From JBBSMX01 sp038232935 (GTDB lineage Bacteria > Bacteroidota > Rhodothermia > Rhodothermales > JANQRZ01), in the NCBI GenBank assembly GCA_038232935.1, contig JBBSMX010000050.1:1-25689 (forward strand): 25,689 bases of DNA, given 5' to 3'. Shown piece by piece: positions 5,296 to 14,350 of the stretch. How positions within the stretch are numbered: the stretch's first letter is position 1; the number at the start of each line of letters is the position of its first letter. The notes under the pieces are model-generated. The model did not search any database. It saw only the letters and a list, made by a program, of their open reading frames with translations, and had not been told where the DNA came from. The position numbers and the translations under genes are program-made.

Positions 5296-7980
5296 CTAGA
5301 AGTGAACGCCCAGGCGGCCGAAGATGTAGGCGCCGTCCGAGCCCATCTGCACCGAGTCGTTCAGCCCGCCCTGGTCGGTCCAGGTGTCGAACTGCGGCGT
5401 CGGGTAGGTGTTGAGCACGTTGTTAGCCCCGAGCGTCAGCCGCACGTTCGGTGTGACGGTGTAGCTGGCGCTGAGGTCGACCGTGGTGGCGGCCTCGTAG
5501 ACGTCCGTGGCGACCGGGAAGAGGGCGTCGGCCTCGGCCTGGTTCGTGGCCGGCGTGTCGATCCACTGGAAGTCCTGGAGGATGACCTCGCTGAAGTGCG
5601 TGAGGTTCACCTGGACGTCGAACCCGGCCACGGCGTAGGCGAGGTTCATCCCGAGCTTGTAGTCCGGCGCGGCCGCCTTGAGGTAGGCCTGCGAGAACGG
5701 GCCGAAGAAGGTGAACGGATTGAGGTCGCCGCTGTTGATCTGCTGGATCTCGAGGTCGTTGACGTTGCCGGCGAGCCCGACCGTCACGCGGCCGGGGCCG
5801 AGGCGCCGCTGGTAGCCGAGAACGACGTCGAGGCCCCGCGTCCGCGTATCCACACCGTTGGCGAAGAACTGCGCGGCCTCGACGCCGATGTTCAGGCTCG
5901 TCGCGTCGAAGTTGTCAGTGAGGATGATCCGGTCGTCGACGTCGATGAGGTACGCGTCGACCGTAGCCGAGAAGCCGGCGGCTTCGAACGTGAAGCCGGC
6001 GCTGCCGTTGACGGCGGTCTCCTCCTTGAGCGGCTGGATGCCGAAGGCCCGCGTGACAGTGCTCGTGTTCGAGGCGAGGAGCGTCCGGAGCGACCGCCCC
6101 GAGACGATGTTGTTGAAGACGAGGTTGTAGTGGATCTGCGCCAGCGACGGCGCCCGGAACCCGGTCGAGACCGAGCCGCGGAGGGCGAGCGTCGGGTGCA
6201 CCTTGTACCGGCTGGCGAGCTTGACGTTGACGGTCTCCCCGAAGTCGCTGTAGTTCTCGTAGCGGACGGCCCCGCCGACGAGGAAAGCCGGGGTGACGTT
6301 GAGTTCGGCATCGGCGTAGACGCCGAGGTTCGTGCGCGTCCGATCCACCTCGTTGGCCGGGCCATAGCCGGGGAAGCCCTGCGCCCCGCCGGGGAGCACG
6401 TCGCCGTTGGCGTCGACGGCCGGCGATTGTACGGCGGGATTCGTGATGGCGACGCCCGCCGAGTCGTAGATCGCGTACGACGCCTCCTCACCGGCTAAGA
6501 TCTGGAAGTTCTCCGTGCGGTACTCGATCCCGCCCGCGAGGTTGAGCCCGCCCATGACATCGTCGAAGAACTTGCTGACATCGAGCCCGGTGACGTTCAT
6601 CGTGAGGCGGTGGCCGCCCGCGTCGAAGTCGGTCGGGGAGGCGGCGCCGAGTGAGGCGTTGTTCGACCCACGGACGAAGTAGTGGAAGTCGTTCTGGCCG
6701 AAGGTGTGGCTGACGTCAGTCCGGACGCCGTTCGCGAGGCCGTGGCGGACGCCGCCCGAGACGGAGAGGTCCTCGATGTTCGAGGTAATCCGGGGCGTGA
6801 ACCCGTTGGGATAGAGCTCCGGCACGGCGCGGTTGTCGCCGTCGGCGAAGCCGTCGCGGGAGAACGCGAAGGCGTCGGTGTCGCGGAAGCTCCGCCCGCC
6901 GAAGAGGTAGAGCTCCGTGTCCTCGCCGAGGGGAAGCGCCGAGTTGGCGACGAAGTTGAACCCGTCGGCGGCGGCGGTGCCGTAGCCCTGGCGCCACGGG
7001 AAGCCCGGCCGCAGGGTCCGGTCCCGGGTGAGGTACTCCGCCGTCACGTTCGCGAACCCGCCATCGTTGCCGAGCGCCACGCCGTAGTTGAGGTCGACGC
7101 GGGTCGTCGTCCCGTCGAAGGCGCGGTTGTCGCCATCGAGCCGGTTCTCGCCCTCGGCGTTGAAGATCGTCTCGCCGGTCTCGTCGGCGTAGCCCGCGCC
7201 GACGGCCGTGCTGTAGGCGCCCCGCGTCACGCCCGCCGTGAGCCCGTCGGACCCGTCCTTGAGCACGATGTTGATGACGCCGGCGATCGCGTCGGAGCCG
7301 TACTGCGCCGCCGCGCCGTCGCGGAGGATCTCGATGCGCTTGATGGCGCTGGCCGGGATCGCGTTGAGGTCGGTCCCGGTGTTCCCGCGCCCGCGTGTCC
7401 CGAAGATGTTGACGAGGGAGGACTGGTGGCGGCGCTTGCCGTTGACGAGGACGAGGGTCTGATCCGGCCCCAGGCCGCGGAGCGAGGCGGGGTCGATGTG
7501 GTCGGCCCCGTCGGAGCCCGACTGCTTGGTGGCGTTGAACGACGGCGCGGCGTACTGGAGGATCTGGTTGATCTCGATCTTCCCCGTCGTCGAGGCGAGG
7601 TCGGCCACGTCGATGACGTCGACGGCGACCGGCGAGTCCGTGGCCGAGCGGTTGTAGCTGCGCGAACCGACGATCTGCACCTCGCCGAGCGCCACGCCCT
7701 CGACGAGGGTCACGTCGAGCACACTCCGACCGCCGACGCCGACCTCCTGACGCTCGTACCCGATGTAGCTGAAGACGAGGGTGGCTTCGGGCGAGAGCAC
7801 GTCGAGTCGGTACGCCCCCTGGGCGTCGCTCGTGGTGCCGTTGAGCGTGCCCTTCTCGGAGATATTGACGCCGATGAGGGGCTCGTTCGCCTCGTCGGTC
7901 ACGCGCCCCGATACGTCGTGTTGGGCGTGGACTTCGTGGAAACAGAACAGCAGCGTGCAGAGCAGTAACAGCGTGCGCAT
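5296..7980 (-). CDS. TonB-dependent outer-membrane receptor with carboxypeptidase-regulatory-like domain
   Basis: An 894-residue outer-membrane transporter. A signal peptide (MRTLLLLCTLLFCFHEVHAQ, cleavage likely after residue 20) precedes a CarboxypepD_reg-like beta-sandwich (about 23-105, with VSGRVTDEANEPLIGVNI). A plug domain follows (about 115-245, with SLRGLGPDQTLVLVNGKRR, EILRDGAAAQYGSDAIAGVI), then a 22-strand-type barrel to the C-terminus, which ends in an aromatic Phe (GRLGVHF) as expected for barrel assembly. No SusD-like gene is adjacent, so it is more like a siderophore, metal or small-molecule TonB receptor than a glycan SusC. I chose ATG 7980-7978 because it directly precedes the signal peptide; a TTG 72 bases upstream would bury the signal sequence. 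No Shine-Dalgarno is visible. Substrate unknown. Confidence 0.9.
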   Translation of the reverse strand: MRTLLLLCTLLFCFHEVHAQHDVSGRVTDEANEPLIGVNISEKGTLNGTTSDAQGAYRLDVLSPEATLVFSYIGYERQEVGVGGRSVLDVTLVEGVALGEVQIVGSRSYNRSATDSPVAVDVIDVADLASTTGKIEINQILQYAAPSFNATKQSGSDGADHIDPASLRGLGPDQTLVLVNGKRRHQSSLVNIFGTRGRGNTGTDLNAIPASAIKRIEILRDGAAAQYGSDAIAGVINIVLKDGSDGLTAGVTRGAYSTAVGAGYADETGETIFNAEGENRLDGDNRAFDGTTTRVDLNYGVALGNDGGFANVTAEYLTRDRTLRPGFPWRQGYGTAAADGFNFVANSALPLGEDTELYLFGGRSFRDTDAFAFSRDGFADGDNRAVPELYPNGFTPRITSNIEDLSVSGGVRHGLANGVRTDVSHTFGQNDFHYFVRGSNNASLGAASPTDFDAGGHRLTMNVTGLDVSKFFDDVMGGLNLAGGIEYRTENFQILAGEEASYAIYDSAGVAITNPAVQSPAVDANGDVLPGGAQGFPGYGPANEVDRTRTNLGVYADAELNVTPAFLVGGAVRYENYSDFGETVNVKLASRYKVHPTLALRGSVSTGFRAPSLAQIHYNLVFNNIVSGRSLRTLLASNTSTVTRAFGIQPLKEETAVNGSAGFTFEAAGFSATVDAYLIDVDDRIILTDNFDATSLNIGVEAAQFFANGVDTRTRGLDVVLGYQRRLGPGRVTVGLAGNVNDLEIQQINSGDLNPFTFFGPFSQAYLKAAAPDYKLGMNLAYAVAGFDVQVNLTHFSEVILQDFQWIDTPATNQAEADALFPVATDVYEAATTVDLSASYTVTPNVRLTLGANNVLNTYPTPQFDTWTDQGGLNDSVQMGSDGAYIFGRLGVHF

Positions 7981-8188
7981 CGGATGTGGGGGCTGGTGGT
8001 GGGGGTATTCTGCGGACGGGGTTATGGTAGCGCCCCCGCCGCACTGTTGCAAGGGACCGCTGACGTCCCACCGTCTCCTGTCGGCATCATGAGCGGATCG
8101 GACACTCGCCGCTTATTCGTAGGCGTTCGCGCTTAACCGTGTTAACATGGCGCCTTGCCCTCTAGCCCCTTCCTCCTCTACCACGCCC

Positions 8189-9277
8189 ATGCTCCGCTCT
8201 CGCTTCCTCGCTGTGCTCTGCCTCAGCGCCTCTCTCTTCACCCTCCCCGCCTGCGACTCCGTCGACGATATCATCGACGGCCCGCTCGCTGAAGCGGCGG
8301 CCAACCCCGGCACGTGGTACTTCATCGAGACTGAAGGCGCAACGTGCCGCGACGGATCCGCGACCGGCTTCGGCGTCCGGCTCCAGGAAGGTACCAATGA
8401 CCTCATGATCTACCTCGAAGGCGGCGGGGCCTGCTTCAACGAGGCCACGTGCTCGGGTAACCCGTCGAGCTTCGGCGCGGCCGAGTTCAACGCACTCGCC
8501 GCCCAGCGCGGGAACGCCGGCATCTTCAGCATCACCTCGGCCAACCCAGTCGGCGACTGGAACATGGTGTACGTCCCCTACTGCACCGGCGACGTCCACG
8601 GCGGAACCAACCCGGACGCGACCGTCCTGCAAGCCCCCAACCTCGGCCCACAGCAGTTCGTTGGGGCCGTGAACATCGACCTCTACCTCGACATCCTCAA
8701 GCCGGCCCTTGGCGACCCGGACAAGGTACTCCTGACCGGCGCGAGCGCAGGCGGCTTCGGCTCCCTCGTCAACTTCCCGCAGGTCGCCGACCGGTTCAAC
8801 CGCTCGGACCTCACCCTCCTCGACGACTCCGGCCCGATCTTCTTCGCCGACGACGTGCTCAGCCCGCAGCTCGGCGGCGGATTCATCCAGCAGTTCGGCT
8901 TTGAGGCTACGCTGCCGGCGGCCACCGTGCTCTTCCAGCCGGACGGGCTCCAGAACATCTATTCCTACCTCGACGGCGCGTACCCGGACGCCACGTTCGG
9001 CCTCGCTTCGCACACCGAAGACCAGACGATCCGCTACTTCTTCGGGTTCGGCCAGCCCGACGGCACCATCACCGGCCCGGAGTTCGCGGCCGGCCTCACG
9101 GATATCCGGTCCATGCTCCCCGATAGCTGGGGCACGTACTACGCCTCCGGGGCTGCGCACACGTTCATCGGTGCCGACGCCACCTACTTCGGCACCTCCG
9201 CCGGGGTCGCGCTGAACGACTGGACGAGAAGCCTGCTCGATGGCGATCCTCAGGACGTAGGCCCGGACACGCCGTAA
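8189..9277 (+). CDS. pectinacetylesterase/Notum-family secreted esterase, lipoprotein
   Basis: A 362-residue alpha/beta-hydrolase of the pectinacetylesterase (PAE/Notum) family. Family marks are NDLMIYLEGGGACFN (70-84, oxyanion region), the nucleophile motif GASAGGFGS (Ser186), LDDSGP (211-216) and GAAHTF (His324); Asp278 is a candidate acid. The N-terminus is a lipoprotein signal: a hydrophobic stretch ending TLPAC, so Cys22 should be lipidated, and the protein should be membrane-anchored in the periplasm or at the cell surface. I chose ATG 8189 because it begins the signal; an in-frame ATG at 8147 would add 14 residues ahead of it. It is divergent from the TonB receptor across a 208-bp gap, which could hold a shared control region. 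Family members deacetylate polysaccharides or other O-acyl esters; the substrate here is unknown. Confidence 0.85.
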   Translation: MLRSRFLAVLCLSASLFTLPACDSVDDIIDGPLAEAAANPGTWYFIETEGATCRDGSATGFGVRLQEGTNDLMIYLEGGGACFNEATCSGNPSSFGAAEFNALAAQRGNAGIFSITSANPVGDWNMVYVPYCTGDVHGGTNPDATVLQAPNLGPQQFVGAVNIDLYLDILKPALGDPDKVLLTGASAGGFGSLVNFPQVADRFNRSDLTLLDDSGPIFFADDVLSPQLGGGFIQQFGFEATLPAATVLFQPDGLQNIYSYLDGAYPDATFGLASHTEDQTIRYFFGFGQPDGTITGPEFAAGLTDIRSMLPDSWGTYYASGAAHTFIGADATYFGTSAGVALNDWTRSLLDGDPQDVGPDTP

Positions 9278-9305
9278 GCTGCCCCCAGTCCGCACGCCCT
9301 GCGTT

Positions 9306-9348
9306 GCAACGCCCCGCCTCGGCCACCGCCGGGGCGGGGGTTGCTTTT
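9306..9348 (+). terminator. rho-independent-type terminator after the esterase gene
   Basis: GCAAC (9306-9310) pairs with GTTGC (9340-9344), and CCCCGCC (9312-9318) pairs with GGGCGGGG (within 9332-9339), giving a 12-bp stem with a single bulged G. The short T run TTTT (9345-9348) follows. It lies 29 bases past the esterase stop and ahead of uvrB. Confidence 0.65.
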
Positions 9349-9468
9349 GGGCCTCGGGCCGACCGGAACGCCCGCGCGCCGTGGTTCTTACAACGAGGTG
9401 CCACAGCGTTGGCACCGGCCGCGCGTAGGTTGCCGTGTTCGCCCCTCCCCCTTTCGCCCACCCCTCCG

Positions 9469-11526
9469 ATGGCTATCACCCGAATCGACACGCCGTACCG
9501 CCTCGAAGCCCCGTTCCGGCCGATGGGCGACCAGCCCGCCGCCATCGCCGAACTGACCGAGGGCGTCTTCCGCGGCGATACCTACCAGACGCTCCTCGGC
9601 GCGACGGGCACCGGCAAGACGTTCAGCATCAGCCACGTCCTCCAGAACGCCGGCAAGCCGACCCTCGTCTTCTCGCACAACAAGACGCTCGCGGCCCAGC
9701 TCTACGCCGAGTTCCGGTCATTCTTCCCGAACAACGCCGTCGAGTTCTTCATCTCGTACTACGACTACTACCAGCCCGAGGCCTACATCGTCTCATCCGA
9801 CACGTACATCGAGAAGGACATGGCGGTCAACGAGGAGATCGACCGGCTCCGGCTGCGGGCGACGAGCGCGCTCGTCTCCGGGCGCAAGGACGTGATTATC
9901 GTGGCGAGCGTCTCGTGCCTCTACGGCCTCGGCGACCCGAAGGAGTACAAAGCGCAGATCGTGCAGGTCCAGCCCGGCACGGTCGTCCCGCGCGACGAGC
10001 TGCTGCGGAAGCTGGTCAACATCTTCTATTCCCGCAACGATGTCGAATTCGAGCCCGGTATGTTCCGCGTGCGCGGCGACATCGTCGAGGTCTTCCCGGC
10101 CTACCTCGAAGACGTGGCGTACCGCATCGCGTTCTGGGGCGACGAGGTCGAGGCCATCAGCTCGTTCGACCCGCTGACGGGGCAGGAGACAGCGAAGGAA
10201 GACCTGCTCACGATCTACCCCGCGAAACACTTCGTCACCCCGAAGGACCGGCTCGAAGCCGCGATTGCCTCCATCGAGGAAGAGCTGCGGTGGCGACTCG
10301 CCGTGCTCCGCAACGAGGGCAAGATGCTGGAAGCGCAGCGGCTCGAACAGCGCACCATCTTCGACCTCGAAATGATCAAGGAGGTCGGCTACTGCTCGGG
10401 CATCGAGAATTACTCGCGCCATATGGACGGCCGCGACCCTGGCACCCGCCCGCACTGCCTCCTCGACTACTTCCCCGACGATTACCTGATGGTGATCGAC
10501 GAGAGCCACGCCACGATCCCGCAGGTCCGAGGGATGTACAACGGCGATCGCGCCCGCAAGCTCAACCTCGTCGAGCACGGCTTCCGCCTCCCCTCCGCGC
10601 TCGACAACCGGCCGCTCACGTTCGAGGAGTTCGAGGCGTTCCACAACCAGGTCCTCTTCGTCAGCGCCACGCCCGCCGACTACGAGTTGGAGCAGAGCGA
10701 GGGCGTCGTCGTCGAGCAGATCATCCGCCCGACCGGCATCCTCGATCCCGAAGTCGACGTCCGCCCTGTCGAGAACCAGATCGACGACCTGCTCGACGAG
10801 ATCCGCACGCGGGTGAGCCGCAACGAGCGCGTGCTCGTGACCACCCTTACGAAGCGGATGAGCGAGGACCTGACCGACTACCTCGACAGCTTCGGCGTCC
10901 GCGTCCAGTACCTCCACTCCGACATCGACGCGCTCGCCCGCGTCGACATCCTCCGCGACCTCCGGCTCGGCGAGTTCGACGTGCTGATCGGTGTCAACCT
11001 CCTCCGCGAGGGGCTCGACCTGCCCGAGGTCTCGCTCGTCGCCATCCTCGATGCCGACAAAGAGGGCTTCCTCCGGAGCGAGCGCTCGCTGATTCAGACG
11101 GCGGGCCGCGCAGCGCGCAACGCGAACTCGCGCGTCATCATGTACGCCAACAAAGTCACGGACTCGATGCAGCGGATGATGGACGAGACCGAGCGCCGCC
11201 GCGCGGTCCAGCAGGCCTACAACGAGGAGCACGGGATCACCCCGACGACCGTCACGAAGTCGACCGACCAGATCCGCCGCGGCACCGCCATCGCCGACCA
11301 CAAAGCCGCCCACGACGAGAAGCGCGAGGTCCACTACTACGCCGGCCCCGACCAGCTCCCCCGCGTCGCCGACCCCGTGGTGAAGTACCTCACCGACGAC
11401 CAGAAGCGCGACCTCGTCGCCCAGCTCACGCGCGAGATGGAGACGGCCGCCGAGAACCTCGAGTTCGAAAAAGCCGCCGAACTGCGGGACTCCATCGCCC
11501 AGATCGAAGGCGAACTGGCCGCTTAA
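9469..11526 (+). CDS. uvrB: UvrABC system protein B (excinuclease helicase subunit)
   Basis: A 685-residue UvrB, the usual family length. UvrB takes over damaged DNA from UvrA, verifies the lesion and recruits UvrC in nucleotide excision repair. Visible marks are Walker A GATGTGKT (44-51), the aromatic beta-hairpin SYYDYYQPEAYI (96-107) that inserts between strands, the helicase motif VIDESHATIPQ (about 342-352), LFVSATPADYE, the motif V/VI stretch GVNLLREGLDLPEV then QTAGRAARN, and the C-terminal UVR domain (LEFEKAAELRDSI) that docks UvrC. ATG 9469 starts the conserved N-terminus; the open frame extends further upstream but through the terminator of the previous gene. No other uvr gene is in the window, as is normal for this dispersed system. 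Confidence 0.98.
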   Translation: MAITRIDTPYRLEAPFRPMGDQPAAIAELTEGVFRGDTYQTLLGATGTGKTFSISHVLQNAGKPTLVFSHNKTLAAQLYAEFRSFFPNNAVEFFISYYDYYQPEAYIVSSDTYIEKDMAVNEEIDRLRLRATSALVSGRKDVIIVASVSCLYGLGDPKEYKAQIVQVQPGTVVPRDELLRKLVNIFYSRNDVEFEPGMFRVRGDIVEVFPAYLEDVAYRIAFWGDEVEAISSFDPLTGQETAKEDLLTIYPAKHFVTPKDRLEAAIASIEEELRWRLAVLRNEGKMLEAQRLEQRTIFDLEMIKEVGYCSGIENYSRHMDGRDPGTRPHCLLDYFPDDYLMVIDESHATIPQVRGMYNGDRARKLNLVEHGFRLPSALDNRPLTFEEFEAFHNQVLFVSATPADYELEQSEGVVVEQIIRPTGILDPEVDVRPVENQIDDLLDEIRTRVSRNERVLVTTLTKRMSEDLTDYLDSFGVRVQYLHSDIDALARVDILRDLRLGEFDVLIGVNLLREGLDLPEVSLVAILDADKEGFLRSERSLIQTAGRAARNANSRVIMYANKVTDSMQRMMDETERRRAVQQAYNEEHGITPTTVTKSTDQIRRGTAIADHKAAHDEKREVHYYAGPDQLPRVADPVVKYLTDDQKRDLVAQLTREMETAAENLEFEKAAELRDSIAQIEGELAA

Positions 11527-11631
11527 ACGCAGAGGACGAGCCACCCCTCGAAAGAAGCGCTACCCGGAACTGCGTCCCCGATACGGTGGTGGAGGGTCTG
11601 GCCTTCCCTGATTCGACAGGACCTACCCCTT

Positions 11632-12744
11632 ATGCGACTGGACCGTATCGAGCTCCGCCGGGTGTCCCTGCCCTACCGTACGCCGTTCGAGACCAGCGGC
11701 TGGATTGAGCGGGGGCTCGACGCCGTCATCGTTCGCGTGGACGCCGACGGCGCGACGGGCTGGGGCGAAGCGCCCGTGGGGCGCGACCCGTTCTACAGCG
11801 AAGAGAACGCGGACACCTGCTGGATCATTCAGCAGAAGTACCTGGTCCCCCTACTGCTCGACAGCGACCTCGGGAGCCCGCACGACACGCCGGCCGTGTA
11901 CGCGAGGGTGCGTGGCAACCGCATAGCCAAGGCGGGGGTGGAATTCGCCGTGTGGGACCTCTTCGGCCACACGACCGGCCAGAGCCTCCAAACGATGCTC
12001 GGGGGAACACGCGACGAGGTGCCGGTGGGCGTGAGCGTGGGCATCCAGCCCGACATCGACGCGCTGCTGGCCACGGTGAGCGGGTACCTCGACGACGGCT
12101 ACCGCCGCGTCAAGCTCAAGATCAAGCCCGGCTGGGACATCGAGCCGGTCCGGGCCGTCCGCGAGACGTGGCCGGACCTCCTGATGCAGGTCGACGCGAA
12201 CAGCATCTACCACCTCCGCGACGCCGCGCACCTCGCCCGGCTCGACGCGTTCGACCTCCTGCTGATCGAGCAGCCGCTCGGGCACGACGACCTGTTCGAC
12301 CACGCCCGGCTCAAGCCGCACCTCCAGACGCCGCTCTGCCTCGACGAGAGCATCGTCTCAGCGGAGCACGCACGCTGGGCCATCGAGATAGGCGCGTGTG
12401 ACATCATCAACATCAAGCCGTCGCGCGTGGGCGGGTTCGTCGCCGCCGTCCAGATCCACGACCTGGCGCAGGCAGCGGGCCTGCCCCTCTGGCACGGCGG
12501 CATGCTGGAGACGGGCATCGGCCGCGCGGCCAACGTCTCGCTGGCCAGCCTGCCGGGCTTCACGCTGCCGGGCGACATCAGCGAGAACGCGCGCTACTAC
12601 GCGCGCGACATCGTCACGAACCCCTTCACCCTCAACCCGAACAGCACGCTCACCGTGCCCACCACGCCGGGCAGCGGGGCCGAAATCGACGAGGCGTACC
12701 TGGACGAGGTGACGGTCGAGACGTGGGAGATGAGGCGGACCTGA
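11632..12744 (+). CDS. menC: o-succinylbenzoate synthase / N-succinylamino-acid racemase-type enolase
   Basis: A 370-residue enolase-superfamily enzyme of the muconate-lactonising subgroup. Key residues are all present: K161-x-K163 in VKLKIKPGW, metal ligands D188 (QVDANS), E213 (LIEQPL) and D238 (CLDES), and K262 in NIKPSRVGG. The pattern fits the OSBS/NSAR group (dehydration of SHCHC to o-succinylbenzoate in menaquinone synthesis, often with promiscuous N-succinylamino-acid racemase activity). No other men gene is nearby, so the sequence alone cannot say which activity is physiological. The start is ATG 11632, 105 bases after uvrB, with nothing notable between. The last 387 bases are overlapped in antisense by the reading frame of the MerC-like gene. 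Confidence 0.85.
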   Translation: MRLDRIELRRVSLPYRTPFETSGWIERGLDAVIVRVDADGATGWGEAPVGRDPFYSEENADTCWIIQQKYLVPLLLDSDLGSPHDTPAVYARVRGNRIAKAGVEFAVWDLFGHTTGQSLQTMLGGTRDEVPVGVSVGIQPDIDALLATVSGYLDDGYRRVKLKIKPGWDIEPVRAVRETWPDLLMQVDANSIYHLRDAAHLARLDAFDLLLIEQPLGHDDLFDHARLKPHLQTPLCLDESIVSAEHARWAIEIGACDIINIKPSRVGGFVAAVQIHDLAQAAGLPLWHGGMLETGIGRAANVSLASLPGFTLPGDISENARYYARDIVTNPFTLNPNSTLTVPTTPGSGAEIDEAYLDEVTVETWEMRRT

Positions 12745-13203
12745 CGAAGCTGGAAAGCTGGGCCGAGGCGTGGCGGCGCGCCCTGTCTGCTCGACGGGGT
12801 CGGGCGCGGCGTGGACGCACGAACAGCGGAGGTTCCAGCCGTGTCCGGTGAGGAGGAACGCACTCCCGACGAGCGTGAGGCCGACGCCTGCCGTCTCACC
12901 GAGGAAGGCGTGGGCACCGACTCCGAGCCAGACAAATACGAGCCCGCTTCGGAGCAGGCGGGAACTGCTCGGGCTGGCTCCCCGGTGCGCGGCACGGAGC
13001 GTGACGGGCACGAGGAGGACGGCCGTCACCGGGTGCCAGACCTCGTGCAGCGCGTGCGCCCCGTGCCAGAGCGGCAAGGCCACCAACAGCAGCGGCATCA
13101 GCAGGCAGTGCACGGCGCAGAGCCCGGAGAGCAGCACGCCGAGCCGGTCCCACGCGGAGGGCATGGGACCGAGCGTCGGAACAGACATGCGGGGATCGGT
13201 CAT
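12358..13203 (-). CDS. MerC-family membrane protein with an antisense-overlapping C-terminal extension
   Basis: Residues 15 to about 130 are a MerC-type small membrane protein: WDRLGVLLSGLCAVHCLLMP with the paired cysteines C29 and C33, four hydrophobic segments (about 21-47, 56-72, 86-102, 105-120), and an end HGWNLRCSC with C127 and C129. MerC proteins move Hg(II) or related metals across the inner membrane; in Bacteroidota many copies have no mercury operon, and none is here. The family is normally about 130-150 residues, but this frame stays open for another 150, the last 129 codons being antisense to menC and of low-complexity Arg/Ala/Val composition. Either the stop was lost by mutation or a frameshift, or the true end is misjudged. 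The start ATG 13203-13201 may be replaced by ATG 13188. The methyltransferase gene lies 64 bases upstream on the same strand. Confidence 0.6.
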   Translation of the reverse strand: MTDPRMSVPTLGPMPSAWDRLGVLLSGLCAVHCLLMPLLLVALPLWHGAHALHEVWHPVTAVLLVPVTLRAAHRGASPSSSRLLRSGLVFVWLGVGAHAFLGETAGVGLTLVGSAFLLTGHGWNLRCSCVHAAPDPVEQTGRAATPRPSFPASSGPPHLPRLDRHLVQVRLVDFGPAARRGGHGERAVRVEGEGVRDDVARVVARVLADVARQREARQAGQRDVGRAADARLQHAAVPEGQARCLRQVVDLDGGDEPAHARRLDVDDVTRAYLDGPACVLR

Positions 13204-13231
13204 GGATCGGGAGGGCGGACGTGGAAGCGGA

Positions 13232-13257
13232 GAGGGGGCGGTTCGTCCCGCCCCCTC
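13232..13257 (-). terminator. 10-bp GC stem-loop between methyltransferase and MerC-like genes
   Basis: GAGGGGGCGG (13232-13241) and CCGCCCCCTC (13248-13257) form a perfect 10-bp stem with a 6-nt loop (TTCGTC). It starts 10 bases past the methyltransferase stop on the minus strand. No T run follows, so it may attenuate rather than end transcription into the MerC-like gene. Confidence 0.55.
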
Positions 13258-13267
13258 CTCCGGCCCA

Positions 13268-14350
13268 CTACGGACGCGCTTCGAGCACGATGTTGAACGG
13301 CGTCTCGGTCGCGCGGCGGAAGCGGGTGAACCCGCCCTCGCGGACGACCTCGCCCAGCCGGGCCTCGCCGGCCTGCGCTCCGAGCGCCAGCCCGACCTCC
13401 TGATCGAGCGAGCACGGGGTGCAGATCAGCGTCGAAGCGCCGTAGTAGAAGCGACCGACGGGGTTGAGGTTGTCCTCGACCCGGTCCTCGGCGCGCGGCT
13501 CGACGATGAGCCACGTCCCGTCCGGTTTGAGCGATTGGTAGACGTGTGCGGCCCCGCCGACGGGATCGCCCATGTCGTGCAGGCAGTCGAACGTGGTCAC
13601 GAAGTCGTAGGGCGCGCTGTTGAAGCTCTTCGACGTGGCGACCTCGAAGCGGACGTTCGTCACACCGGCAGCCTCAGCCCGAGCGCGGGCGGTCTCGATG
13701 GACGGCTCGTGCGCGTCGATCCCGACGAACGTGCTGTTCGGGTAGGCCTGCGCCATGATGATGGTCGAGGCTCCGAACCCACAGCCCACGTCGGCGACGC
13801 GGATGCCTGCTTCGAGCTTTTCCTTCACCCCGTCGAGTGCGGGAATCCAGTCCTGCACGAGGTGGTTGAAGTAGCCCGGCCGGAACGCCTGCTCGACGCC
13901 GTGGAAGAGCGCGTGGTCGTGCTCGCCCCAGCCGACGCCCTCGCCCGTGCGGAACGCCTCGGTCAGCTTCGGCAGGATGCGCCCGGCGGCGAACGCGGTC
14001 TCGAAGAAGCCAACGACGTAGGCCGGACTGTCGGGGTTGGCGAAGAGGAGCGCCTGCTCCATCGTCATGTTGTAGCGGTCGGTTGCGGCGTCATAGTTCA
14101 CGTAGCCGCCAGCGGCGTGCGTGCGCAGCCACTCGCGGACGTAGCGCTCGGCGGTGTTCGTGCGGCTCGCGAGTTCGGCCGTGGTGAGGGGCTCGGCGCC
14201 GGCGAGCGCTTCGTAGAGGCCGAGCTCGCGGCCGATCAGCACGAGCGGGGCGAAGCAGACCGCGCCCGCGTCCGTGACGACGCGGCCGAGGAGTTCGTGG
14301 AGGGCCTGCTCATCGAGCATCGGCATGAGGGGTGCTTCCTGCGTGGTCAT
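13268..14350 (-). CDS. SAM-dependent methyltransferase with N-terminal winged helix
   Basis: A 360-residue class I methyltransferase. Residues about 20-110 form a winged-helix dimerisation domain of the O-methyltransferase type (ELGLYEALAGAEPLTTAELA, ERYVREWLRTHAAGGYV). The SAM-binding Rossmann fold follows: motif I VADVGCGFGAS (185-195), the acidic end of strand 2 GIDAHE (210-215), then FDCLHDMGDP and LKPDGTWLIVEPRAED. The substrate cannot be told; relatives include metalloid and small-molecule methyltransferases as well as rRNA-type ones. I start it at ATG 14350, which begins the winged helix; the frame stays open upstream to 14698 but through a low-complexity region with stem-loops. The MerC-like gene is next on the same strand. 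Confidence 0.82.
   Translation of the reverse strand: MTTQEAPLMPMLDEQALHELLGRVVTDAGAVCFAPLVLIGRELGLYEALAGAEPLTTAELASRTNTAERYVREWLRTHAAGGYVNYDAATDRYNMTMEQALLFANPDSPAYVVGFFETAFAAGRILPKLTEAFRTGEGVGWGEHDHALFHGVEQAFRPGYFNHLVQDWIPALDGVKEKLEAGIRVADVGCGFGASTIIMAQAYPNSTFVGIDAHEPSIETARARAEAAGVTNVRFEVATSKSFNSAPYDFVTTFDCLHDMGDPVGGAAHVYQSLKPDGTWLIVEPRAEDRVEDNLNPVGRFYYGASTLICTPCSLDQEVGLALGAQAGEARLGEVVREGGFTRFRRATETPFNIVLEARP

Noticed and set aside
5302..7968. Long plus-strand frames across the TonB receptor gene
   Set aside because: Antisense shadows of a receptor with a full signal, plug and barrel.
8053..8188. Bacteroidota-type -33/-7 promoters in the divergent gap
   Set aside because: No convincing TTG with TAnnTTTG pair at the right spacing; GTTAAC at about 8141 alone is too little to call.
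9793..11544. A 583-codon frame antisense to uvrB
   Set aside because: It mirrors uvrB codons; Val/Asp/Glu/Arg-rich composition typical of antisense frames in high-GC DNA, and uvrB itself is certain.
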